The notes beneath the pieces were generated by a model. That model did no database searches, was not told the origin of the DNA, and was given only the letters and a program-made list of their open reading frames with translations. A stretch of DNA of 64,000 nucleotides from Devosia_A sp035998685 (lineage in GTDB: Bacteria; Pseudomonadota; Alphaproteobacteria; Rhizobiales; Devosiaceae): NCBI GenBank assembly GCA_035998685.1, contig DASYHK010000004.1, positions 1 to 64,000 of the forward strand. Direction: 5' to 3'. Below, piece by piece: positions 16,268-23,195 of this stretch (position 1 is the stretch's first letter; each line of letters starts with the position of its first letter). Position numbers and translations under genes: made by a program.

Positions 16268-16436
16268 CGAAGAGCACGGCGAGCGGCGCGACGGTGAGGG
16301 TCAGCAGCACGGCGACAAGGCCGAAGAACCCCTGGTCGAGCCCCGGCAGCACCCAGATCAGGGCGGCGGGGGCGAGGGAAGCGAGGGCGGCGATGACGCC
16401 GCCCAGCAACATGGTGCGTCCCCAGTGCTTCAGCAC
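16209..16436 (-). CDS. Small hypothetical membrane protein
   Basis: A 75-residue frame with two clear hydrophobic helices (TMLLGGVIAALASLAPAALI and FGLVAVLLTLTVAPLAVLFA) and a basic C-terminus RRGPAA. No family recognised. It lies 12 bp downstream of an SH3 protein gene on the same strand, and its end runs antisense into the EamA gene. A second start at 16412 is possible. Confidence 0.6.
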   Translation of the reverse strand: MLKHWGRTMLLGGVIAALASLAPAALIWVLPGLDQGFFGLVAVLLTLTVAPLAVLFASAGAILLLVAALRRGPAA

Positions 16437-16448
16437 GGGGCGGCCGGA

Positions 16449-16871
16449 TCAGTCATAGACGCAGAAGCGGGCGTTCTTGCCGCCGATGCAGGCGCTGAAG
16501 TCCGGACCATGATAGCGCGGATAGCGCGGGTAGTAGGGCGGCCGGACGTAGCGACGACGCGGGCGCTCGATGTAGATCGGCTCATCGTAATAGTCGTCGT
16601 CGTAGTAGCCGCCGCCGCGGCTCAGATAGTTGGCCGAAACCCAGCCGTCGGGGCCGCGACGCTCAATGCGGCACCAGCTGCCGCGGCAGTAGTCGACATC
16701 GACGACCTCGCCGCGCTGCGCCACGTCGACGGCGTGGTACTGGGTGCCGGGGCCGCTGCGGACGTTGAGGGGGCTGTCGACGACGGCGGGGGCGGCGAGG
16801 GCGGCAGCCGCGCCGCCGAAGACGAGGGCGGCCGCGAGGCCGAGGCCGGCGAGTCTCTGCTTGATGGACAT
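16449..16871 (-). CDS. Secreted SH3 domain protein
   Basis: Start at ATG 16871 (MSIKQRLAGLGLAAALVFGG) gives 140 aa with a Sec signal peptide cleaved after ALAA. A bacterial SH3 domain follows (VVDSPLNVRSGPGTQYHAVD...WCRIERRGPDGWVSANYLS), then a Tyr/Asp/Arg-rich segment (GGGYYDDDYYDEP, RRRYVRPPYYPRYPRY) and a C-terminal pair of cysteines (FSACIGGKNARFCVYD). Such domains usually bind the cell wall. First of three tandem paralogues; others are at 31-32 kb. Confidence 0.85.
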   Translation of the reverse strand: MSIKQRLAGLGLAAALVFGGAAAALAAPAVVDSPLNVRSGPGTQYHAVDVAQRGEVVDVDYCRGSWCRIERRGPDGWVSANYLSRGGGYYDDDYYDEPIYIERPRRRYVRPPYYPRYPRYHGPDFSACIGGKNARFCVYD

Positions 16872-17018
16872 GGTTGTCTCCACTTCCGGTTCCTGGCGCT
16901 GGAAACGTTGCCAGCTTGGAAGAGGTTGCAACCGGTTGCCTGAACGCAGCATGAACGGCGACGGCGCGCCGCCCCGGGAGGCGGGGAGGCACGCCGAAGC
17001 TTCAGAGGGCCGAAGCGG

Positions 17019-17390
17019 TCAGTGACCGCCGCTGATGCAGAACTGGGCCACCTCGCCGCTGACGCAGAAGGAGGCGCCGGAACCGCCGCCCCAGCCATTG
17101 CTCCAGCCCTTGCCCCAGCCGTGGCCGGGCTTGTGGAAGTTGACGACGCCCTTCTTCACCCAGCCGTCCTGGCCCGGGATCTTGACGCGGTACCAGCTCT
17201 TGTAGGCCGCAACGACCTCGACCTTCTGGCCGTCATGTACCCAGTTCACCTTCTTGGAGACGTGGGCGGGCTTGTTGCGGACGACGCTGTCGTGGTCGAT
17301 CCAGCCGATGGCGGCAAGGGAGGCGCCGGCGGTGGCGACGACGAGGATGGCGGCGATGGCCGAGCTCTTGATGATCTTGGAAATGGTCAT
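17019..17390 (-). CDS. Secreted SH3 domain protein
   Basis: 123 residues: signal peptide (MTISKIIKSSAIAAILVVATAGASLA), then an SH3-like domain (VVRNKPAHVSKKVNWVHDGQKVEVVAAYKSWYRVK...GWVKKGVV), a Gly/Trp/His-rich linker and a C-terminal two-cysteine tail (ASFCVSGEVAQFCISGGH) like that of its left-hand neighbour. Role unknown; periplasmic or cell-wall location expected. Confidence 0.83.
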   Translation of the reverse strand: MTISKIIKSSAIAAILVVATAGASLAAIGWIDHDSVVRNKPAHVSKKVNWVHDGQKVEVVAAYKSWYRVKIPGQDGWVKKGVVNFHKPGHGWGKGWSNGWGGGSGASFCVSGEVAQFCISGGH

Positions 17391-17497
17391 GTCTCTGTTC
17401 CTTCCAGGTTGGGATGAGGCGTTGCTGCCTTGTCCCGGCTTCTAGAAGGTGGCCGCTGAACCAATCCATGCTGCGTCGTTCATGAAATCGCGGCCGC

Positions 17498-17824
17498 TCA
17501 GTCGCGGTCGCGGAAGTCGGGGGTGACGAGGAACTCGAAGGGGGTGACGGGGATCTTGGCGGCGGCACCGACCAGCTGGCTGCCGCGCACCCAGCCGAGC
17601 TCGTAGCCCCGGTCGCTGACGAGGCACCAGCGGGCCTGCCGCGTGCAGTCCTCGAGCTCGTAATAGACGCCGTCCTGCAGCCGGTCGATAACGGGGGCGG
17701 AGGGGTGGGGGTGGAGGCGCACCGGGGCATTGCCGGAGGCCCGCGCCTCGGCGGCCGCCGCGGGGGCGGCGGCGAGGAGGAGGGCAGCGAGGGCGGCGGC
17801 CGGGGCTTTCATGGTCTCCATCAT
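17498..17824 (-). CDS. Secreted SH3 domain protein
   Basis: 108 residues from ATG 17824 (or 17812). An Ala-rich signal peptide ends near AAAAEA, followed by an SH3-like fold (VRLHPHPSAPVIDRLQDGVYYELEDC...WCLVSDRGYELGWVRGSQLVG). It lacks the Tyr-rich or Gly-rich tail of its two neighbours and ends TPDFRDRD. Third member of the tandem group on this strand. Confidence 0.82.
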   Translation of the reverse strand: MMETMKAPAAALAALLLAAAPAAAAEARASGNAPVRLHPHPSAPVIDRLQDGVYYELEDCTRQARWCLVSDRGYELGWVRGSQLVGAAAKIPVTPFEFLVTPDFRDRD

Positions 17825-17852
17825 AGCATCGCCTCCACCTCCGGGGACAGAA

Positions 17853-18356
17853 TTACATGCGGACGCTGCCGTGCTCGCCCATATCGGGCTGGCCGCCGGT
17901 GACGGCGGAGGCCAGCATGACGGCGGCGGCGGCCAGCTTGCCCGGGCCGTCCCAGAGCTCGGCGCGCTCCGGCACCACGGTGAGGACGCGGATGTCCGGG
18001 TCCTCGGGGGATTCCCACCAGGCCTTGGCGAAGGGGCTCCACAGTTCCTCGATCTGCGCCTGGTCGTGGCTGAGGGTGGCGGTGCCGGCGATGGCGACGT
18101 AGTTGCTGGCCGAATTGTCGGCATAGCCGAGGCTGACCTCGGGATACTGCTCGACCTGCCAGCTCTTCGACCCTTCGGCGGAGACGAGGAAGCGGATGAC
18201 GCCGGCTTCGCGGTCAGGCACCGAGGTCAGCGGCCGCTGCTGCTGACGCTCGCCGTCCCAGGTGACGAACATGCAGAAGCGGATCTTCTTTGCCAGCTCC
18301 CAGACCTTGTCGGCGAGTTCTGCGGGGGATTTGTCGGTGTGCTGTTCGTGCGCCAT
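17853..18356 (-). CDS. Pyridoxamine 5'-phosphate oxidase family / general stress protein
   Basis: A split-barrel flavin-binding protein of 167 residues (ATG 18356). Hallmarks are FCMFVTWDGERQQQRPLTSVPDREAGVIRFLV and SNYVAIAGTATLSHDQAQIEELWSPFAKAWW, typical of the stress-protein-26 branch, which binds FMN or FAD but rarely has PNPOx activity. Cytosolic. Divergent from the secreted protein gene at 18506. Confidence 0.9.
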   Translation of the reverse strand: MAHEQHTDKSPAELADKVWELAKKIRFCMFVTWDGERQQQRPLTSVPDREAGVIRFLVSAEGSKSWQVEQYPEVSLGYADNSASNYVAIAGTATLSHDQAQIEELWSPFAKAWWESPEDPDIRVLTVVPERAELWDGPGKLAAAAVMLASAVTGGQPDMGEHGSVRM

Positions 18357-18505
18357 GGCGGGGCTCCTGTGCTCGGTTGCCGGAGGAACGCCGGCCATGG
18401 GGGGTGCGGTTCCGAACCATCGGCGCGGCAGGGCGTTGCGGAGGCAGACCGGGCCGGCGGAGGAGCCGCCCGGCGCAACCCCAACGAGAACAAGTGGAGA
18501 CCATC

Positions 18506-19126
18506 ATGCGCATGCTATCGAAGCTATCCACTATCGCACTGCTCGCGGCACTGGCCGCACCCCTCGGGCTTCCTGCCGCCGTGGCGCAGGACAATGCCGC
18601 CACTGCCAGCCAGCCAGAGGCCTGCGACATCGGGCCCGACCTCAGTGCCGAAGCGCTGCGCCAGATCGAGGACCTGACCGAGCGCCGGCGCATGCTGTCC
18701 TGCATGATCGGGCCGCCGCGCGACTATCAGGGCGAGCTGGCCCAGCGCCAGCCGGGTGGCGAGATCCGGGCCGTCAATGTCGAGGAGGTCTGGGGCCAGG
18801 ACTTCGTGGCCGAGGGCCTCGAGGCATCGGCCGAGGCCAATGCTGCGGTCACCGGCGACCTGCAGGCGGCCGTCGAGGCGGATGAGGAGCTCAGCGGCTT
18901 CCTCGACAGCCAGGGCTATCGCAGCCTCGGCGTCATCGGCTACCGCATCAATCTCGTCGACGGCAGCACCGACATCTTCCTCGCGCCGATGGCGGGTGCG
19001 GAGTATGGCGGCCAGACGCCGGAGGGGGCGACCGACGAGGACGTCGAGAACGAGGCGATGGCCGAATCGATGGAGGAGGCCGTCGAGGAGGGCATGGAAG
19101 AAGAGGGCGCGGGCAGCAGCCAGTAG
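18506..19126 (+). CDS. Secreted hypothetical protein
   Basis: 206 residues from ATG 18506, preceded by GTGGAGA. Signal peptide of about 28 residues (MRMLSKLSTIALLAALAAPL... AVAQ). The mature part is acidic, with two cysteines (EACDIG, MLSCMIGPPRDY) that could form a disulfide and a Glu-rich C-terminus (ESMEEAVEEGMEEEGAGSSQ). No family recognised. Not obviously linked to its neighbours. Confidence 0.8.
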   Translation: MRMLSKLSTIALLAALAAPLGLPAAVAQDNAATASQPEACDIGPDLSAEALRQIEDLTERRRMLSCMIGPPRDYQGELAQRQPGGEIRAVNVEEVWGQDFVAEGLEASAEANAAVTGDLQAAVEADEELSGFLDSQGYRSLGVIGYRINLVDGSTDIFLAPMAGAEYGGQTPEGATDEDVENEAMAESMEEAVEEGMEEEGAGSSQ

Positions 19127-19194
19127 CCGCCTTCCCCAACGGGTCGACGCGGGGCGGTGCCGGGAGGCGCCGCCCCATTTCGTGCCGGGCCGGC

Positions 19195-19674
19195 TCAGCG
19201 CTCGTGCGGCTCACAGCCGATGCCGTCGCCGTCAGGGTCGAGGAAGTTGACGTCGGGCCGCACCACGCGGACCGTGCCCTCGAAATTGCTGCAGTCGAGG
19301 TCGCCGAGCGCGCGGCCGGCGGGCCAGGCCGGCAGCGGCACGGAATGGACGACGTGGGTCGCGACCTCCGGCACCGGGGCGCCCGGCTGGATGACGAAGG
19401 AGGGCAGGCCGACGACCGGCACGAAGGTCGAGGGGCTGGTGGGATAGACGTAGATGGCGGTGGACGCCGCCTCCTCGAGCTCCGGGGGCGCGAGGGCGGT
19501 GTCGTCCTCGGCGACGGGCGCCGCGACGGGCTCGACGGTGGCGCCGGGGACCGGCTGGACGGTCACCAGCGGCTCCACCAGGGCCGCGGAGCCGGGCGCG
19601 TCGGCGGCCTGGGTGGCAGGGGCGAGAAGGGCGAGGGCGGCGAGGGCGAGCGGGGCACGGCAACTGGTGGTCAT
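19195..19674 (-). CDS. Secreted protein with C-terminal excalibur-like motif
   Basis: 159 residues from ATG 19674. A signal peptide (MTTSCRAPLALAALALLAPATQA) is followed by a Pro/Val/Ala-rich low-complexity middle. The C-terminus LDCSNFEGTVRVV...FLDPDGDGIGCEPHER carries the excalibur calcium-binding consensus DxDxDGxxCE with a partner cysteine. Excalibur domains are found on extracellular proteins; binding of Ca2+ is inferred. Confidence 0.8.
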   Translation of the reverse strand: MTTSCRAPLALAALALLAPATQAADAPGSAALVEPLVTVQPVPGATVEPVAAPVAEDDTALAPPELEEAASTAIYVYPTSPSTFVPVVGLPSFVIQPGAPVPEVATHVVHSVPLPAWPAGRALGDLDCSNFEGTVRVVRPDVNFLDPDGDGIGCEPHER

Positions 19675-19957
19675 GTCGATCTCCTTGTTCTCCCCCGACG
19701 GAAGGGGAACGTGCGGACGGCGCCGCGGGTCCCCCGGCATTTGAGGCAAAGACGAGGGATTGCGGGCGTGACCAGGCGCCGGCCGGCCGCTCGGCCTCCG
19801 GTTTCAGGGATTGGCCGGCTGCCGGCGCCGTTCTGCTGCTGTCCTCCAGGGGAAGCGGCCCCGCGGCGAGGATCGGCCGGCGCACCGACCACTCGACATG
19901 ATCGGTGGGGGTGGCGGGCGCGGCGGGGGCGGCGCGGATGGCGACGGGCGCGGCGCG

Positions 19958-20345
19958 TCAGTCGAGGCGGGCGCAGAAATCCCAGGCGGTGTCGCCGTCG
20001 GCGAAGAGATAGCCGAGGACGATGGTGGGGTTGCTGTCGGAGGCGCGGCTGGCGCTGCGGCCGACCATCTCGGCGGTGTCGTCGGGGGCGAAGGGGCCGG
20101 ACCGGAAGCTGAGCGTGCCCTCTCCGTCGAGCGCATAGGCGCCCGCGGGGTAGTCGCCCTGCACCGTGTAGGCGCCGTCGGCGATGTCGAAGGTCCAGGT
20201 GAAGCTGTCCGTGTCGAGGCCGCTGCGGCAGGCATAGGTGCCGGGCACGAGGTCGGCGCGCGGGACGTAGCTGTCGGAGAGCTCGAAGGGGGCGGCGAAG
20301 GCAGGGAGCGGGAGGAGGGCGAGGAGGGGAGGAGGCGGGGGAGCA
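19958..20345 (-). pseudogene. Secreted hypothetical protein, frame broken near the start
   Basis: The frame ending at 19958 has good coding character (TYACRSGLDTDSFTWTFDIADGAYTVQGDY...DTAWDFCARLD), and upstream it continues through a signal-peptide-like stretch (LLALLPLPAFAAPFELSDSY) but meets no start codon. The ATG at 20345 lies in another frame; one extra C in the C5 run at 20340 would join it to the signal peptide. So either a one-base deletion or a sequencing error. A GTG at 20248 would give only a truncated 96-residue product without signal. Confidence 0.55.
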
Positions 20346-20367
20346 TGAGGGGGGGCCGGGGTGGGGT

Positions 20368-20649
20368 TCAGTCGCGGAGCGGGCGGCGGAGGCGGATCTC
20401 CATGATGCGCTCGGCATCGGCTTCGGAGAGGTAGCGGCCGCGCTCGAGGATCTCGAGCGTGTACTCGCGGTAGGTGAGGCCGAGGGCCTCGGCCCTGCGG
20501 GCGCGGCGGACGGCGATCTCGGGCGGGATGGACTTCCAGGCGGCGTCGACCGCGGCCTGCCAGTCATAGTAGCGGCCGACCGGGCCCTCGCCCCAGGGGT
20601 GAGGGCTCTCGAGGGGCGGGCCGTTATTGTGGCGGGAGGGGTGCGGCAT
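20368..20649 (-). CDS. Conserved hypothetical protein
   Basis: 93 residues beginning MPHPSRHNNGPPLESP. The C-terminal two thirds (YYDWQAAVDAAWKSIPPEIAVRRARRAEALGLTYREYTLEILERGRYL) is well-formed and helical, and looks like a small conserved alphaproteobacterial protein; I do not know a function. No signal peptide. Lies 22 bp upstream of the broken secreted-protein gene and 14 bp downstream of another. Confidence 0.7.
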   Translation of the reverse strand: MPHPSRHNNGPPLESPHPWGEGPVGRYYDWQAAVDAAWKSIPPEIAVRRARRAEALGLTYREYTLEILERGRYLSEADAERIMEIRLRRPLRD

Positions 20650-20663
20650 CGGGGGGCGTCGGC

Positions 20664-21025
20664 TCAGTAATTGGGCTGGAAGTCGGTGCGCCAGGCGCCG
20701 CCGGGGCCGAGGCGCACGGTGTGGCGGGCGTCGTAATTGTAGGTGTCGCCGGCCTCGACGGTGCGGAAGCGGAGTTCGCAGACCAGCGTGTCGGCGTGGC
20801 GCTGACGGTGCGGGAGCGGGTGATGGCGATGGAGGTGGCGAGCGCGAAGGCCCGGCCGCCGCCCTCGTTGAAGGTGAGGCCCTTCAGGGATTCCCGGATG
20901 TCAGCGATGGTCTTTTCGTCCTCGCAGCGCGTGCCCGAAAAGCTGCCATAGGCGGCCCAGTCGGTTTCGGCGGCGGCGGGGGTTGCGAGGCAGAGGGCGA
21001 GGAGGGCGGCGGGCAGCAGGCGCAC
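20664..21025 (-). pseudogene. Secreted hypothetical protein with an internal -1 frameshift
   Basis: A GTG at 21025, with GGAGCC upstream, begins VRLLPAALLALCLATPAAAETDWAAYGSFSGTRC..., a signal peptide and mature domain, in frame until about 20805. There the coding sense jumps one frame to RHADTLVCELRFRTVEAG...GAWRTDFQPNY, which ends at 20664. Total length is 362 nt, one short of 121 codons. Insertion of one base near 20805 restores a 120-residue protein. Either a recent inactivation or a sequencing error; family not recognised. Confidence 0.65.
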
Positions 21026-21221
21026 GGGTGGCTCCGGGAGGGGTGTGGTGGATGTTGTGGCATGCGGGGGTGGCGGTGGGCAATTGGGGGGCGGGGCAGT
21101 CGGGGCGGTAATCGGCAGTCGGCAATCGGCAGTCGAGTAGCGGGATGCAAATGGGACCGATTTGCAGCTGGCGTGGCGGCAGGGGGTGTTGGTGTGGGGG
21201 GTGGGGAGGAGATGGGGGTGG

Positions 21222-21269
21222 GGCGGAGGGGCGGAGGGGCGGAGGGGTGGAGGGGTGGAGGGGCTGGGG
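21222..21269 (+). repeat. G-rich 8-bp tandem repeat
   Basis: Three GGCGGAGG, two GGTGGAGG and a partial sixth unit GGCTGGGG in tandem. It sits in a 300-bp G-rich, gene-free stretch (21027-21300) upstream of a broken zinc-ribbon gene. The G-runs could form a quadruplex on the plus strand. A short duplication AATCGGCAGTCG occurs twice just left of it (about 21113-21136). Confidence 0.75.
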
Positions 21270-21301
21270 CCAGACGCGGAGCCGCCGCCCGCGGCCAGCT
21301 G

Positions 21302-21570
21302 GTGGTGCTGCGCTGCAGCCATTGCCGGCGGCTGATGCGGTTCCTGGCGACGGACCCCGGCCTCCGCCGGGGCGGGCTCTGGTGACGCTGTTCGACCCGC
21401 GCCGCGACGCGCTCCTGCCGCCGTTTCCGTGTTCGCGGTGCGGGTTGGGGGAGTATCTGTCGGTGAAGCTGGTGTTGCCGGAGGCGGGGGATTACGGGCA
21501 GCTCACCGTGCGCCGGCCGGCGGGGGTGGTGCGGGTGCAGAAGTGGCGGACGGTGCGGTTGGGGGAGTGA
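21302..21570 (+). pseudogene. Small two-CxxC zinc-ribbon-like protein, frame-broken
   Basis: One frame (from GTG 21302) encodes VVLRCSHCRRLMRFLATD and stops at 21385; the overlapping next frame (from GTG 21382) encodes VTLFDPRRDALLPPFPCSRCGLGEYLSVKL... to 21570. The two CxxC pairs, one per frame, suggest a single zinc-binding protein of about 89 residues split by a one-base indel near 21375. As written, only a 62-residue protein with one CxxC could be made. Function unknown. Confidence 0.45.
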
Positions 21571-21631
21571 GGGGGTGACTGCCACTTGGAGCCTGGCGAA
21601 GGCTATGGCTCGACCGCGAGCGCCATACCGC

Positions 21632-22657
21632 TCAATTTCTCCCGCCTAACGACTTTGGAGCAATCAACAACAGGCCCCGCTTAGCGGTCTTGTTCTCAGG
21701 CTCGATCTGTAGCCAGTAATTAAGCTCTCCTGCGAGACGATATCTATAGATCGGGTCTCGTATCCCTTCCCTCTTTATGTGCTCCTGAATACCATATGTC
21801 TCGATGTAATGAACGATCTGCCGTAGTTTTCGTCGCCGATCCCGCGGAAGCTTCAAGCACCCACTGGACACCGAAATTCCCGTAACTATTTGCTTCTGGC
21901 TCTTTGTTGAGAGACGGGTCTTCTCAGACGCCACCTGAAGACCTCGCTCCCCCAGCTCAAACTGTACTCTGTTGATCTCGGTGCTCCCAATGTTGTCACC
22001 AGAAATCGTTATATCGTCCGCGTACCGAGTGTATATCAGACCTCTACTTTCACAGAAGGCTGAGACCGCTACATCGAAGTCATTCATTAAAATATTGGAG
22101 ATTGCGGGGCTGGAAGGAGCGCCTTGGGGAAGTCTGCCATAGAGGGTAGTTATCCTGCTGAGGTAATACGTCAACTTAGGGGTGTAGCCGGCGTTGGCGA
22201 ATACTTTCTCCACGTCCTGGCGCGTTATGGAGCCAAAGAAATCTGCGATATCCATTTTAAGGATGGCGGGGCTATTCCGGTGCGCTTCCGCGTTTGAGAT
22301 GATTCCGCGGCGAGGCACGAATCCGTGCGCGGCGCTGTGCACCGGCATGCGCGCGAGGATCGACGTCAAAATCCACCGTTGAACATGAGCAAGAAATGGC
22401 GTGGGCGCAGACAGAGACCTTACGCCACCTCTGCGCTTCGGAACCTCAAAAACCCGATAGTATCTTTGAGGTCTGTCCACAACGCCGCCAACTAAGGAGC
22501 TAGGAACCCCACATAAAAATGCGATGTGGCTCAGTGTCAGCAAAACTGGATAGCCGGACCTTTCTAGCCGTTGGCAATAGAAAATAAGACCGGACTTAGC
22601 GTCTGGAGATAGGCGCCAGTAACGCATTCGAGAAGAAATAAGTTCAGTATAGGTCAC
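21632..22657 (-). CDS. Retron-type reverse transcriptase
   Basis: A 341-residue reverse transcriptase that would copy its own msr-msd RNA into msDNA. Diagnostic retron features are all present: NAEAH (122-126, the NAxxH motif of retron region X), KMDIADFFGSI with catalytic Asp136, LPQGAPSSPAISN (176-188), YADD (212-215) and VTG (258-260, region Y). No maturase or endonuclease domain, so not a group II intron protein. Starts at GTG 22657, immediately after the a2 repeat of the RNA; ATG 22627 is an alternative. Base composition is clearly lower in GC than the flanks, pointing to transfer. Confidence 0.93.
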   Translation of the reverse strand: MTYTELISSRMRYWRLSPDAKSGLIFYCQRLERSGYPVLLTLSHIAFLCGVPSSLVGGVVDRPQRYYRVFEVPKRRGGVRSLSAPTPFLAHVQRWILTSILARMPVHSAAHGFVPRRGIISNAEAHRNSPAILKMDIADFFGSITRQDVEKVFANAGYTPKLTYYLSRITTLYGRLPQGAPSSPAISNILMNDFDVAVSAFCESRGLIYTRYADDITISGDNIGSTEINRVQFELGERGLQVASEKTRLSTKSQKQIVTGISVSSGCLKLPRDRRRKLRQIVHYIETYGIQEHIKREGIRDPIYRYRLAGELNYWLQIEPENKTAKRGLLLIAPKSLGGRN

Positions 22658-22833
22658 GGTGTGGATCCGTCACCTCAGTGAACATTCGTTACTAAAAGTT
22701 CTTCATAGAACGTCAATTTATTGCACGTTCGGCACTTCGTAGAAGGGCCAGTTCATCTTGATGAACTGATGGCATTAACGCTAGCCTTACTCGCCGAGGC
22801 GACTGCACCTCGTTGCGCTGACGGAACCACACC
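22658..22833 (-). ncRNA. Retron msr-msd non-coding RNA
   Basis: Flanked by a 14-bp inverted repeat with one mismatch: GGTGTGGTTCCGTC (minus strand 22833-22820, a1) and GACGGATCCACACC (22671-22658, a2). Directly after a1 comes AGCG, where retrons place the branching guanosine (G at 22818 by analogy with Ec86). Inside are hairpins CGAGG/CCTCG (22812-22795), CAGTTCAT-CAAG-ATGAACTG (22769-22750) and GAACGT...ACGTTC (22730-22708, extended by CAAT/ATTG). About 176 nt; a1 begins at the last base of the wHTH stop codon and a2 abuts the RT start. Confidence 0.85.
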
Positions 22834-23195
22834 TATTCCGACATCGCCCAACGGCCCAAGCTTGTCAAGAAATCGATCTCTAATGCGCTCGGGCTCGGAA
22901 CGTAAGAATTTTCAGAAACCGTCATGGGTGCTGATCGCCACTCTCCAGCTGCTCTCGGGCGCAGGAAAAGGTCCTTTGCGTGGAGGTCAGTCCACACGTA
23001 TCCCAATGGCGCCATCCTAATTTTTGAGAAGGAGGATGTAGTATTGATCAGCTCTCGAGCTAGCAGGTCGGCAATGGTTTCGGCAACTTGAGTCGGGGAG
23101 AGGCTGGCAGATTCGTGGAATACATACGGGTCTATCCACCCGTCGGCCTCGTACAGCACCCGAACGACTTCGAGATAGTAAGATGGATACTTCAT
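22833..23195 (-). CDS. Retron accessory protein, winged-helix-like
   Basis: 120 residues. The first 80 look like a winged helix: YYLEVVRVLYEADGWIDPYVF, then SLSPTQVAETIADLLARELIN as a recognition helix pair and the wing SSFSKIRMAPLGYVWTDLHAK. It is coupled to the PRTase-like gene by ATGA (23192-23195) and its stop touches the retron RNA. Presumed DNA-binding or antitoxin-like partner of the effector; inferred from position. Confidence 0.75.
   Translation of the reverse strand: MKYPSYYLEVVRVLYEADGWIDPYVFHESASLSPTQVAETIADLLARELINTTSSFSKIRMAPLGYVWTDLHAKDLFLRPRAAGEWRSAPMTVSENSYVPSPSALEIDFLTSLGRWAMSE

Noticed and set aside
21632..22657. Group II intron or diversity-generating retroelement RT
   Set aside because: No maturase/HNH domain, no intron RNA ends, no template/variable repeat; NAxxH and VTG motifs plus the flanking msr-msd RNA favour a retron.
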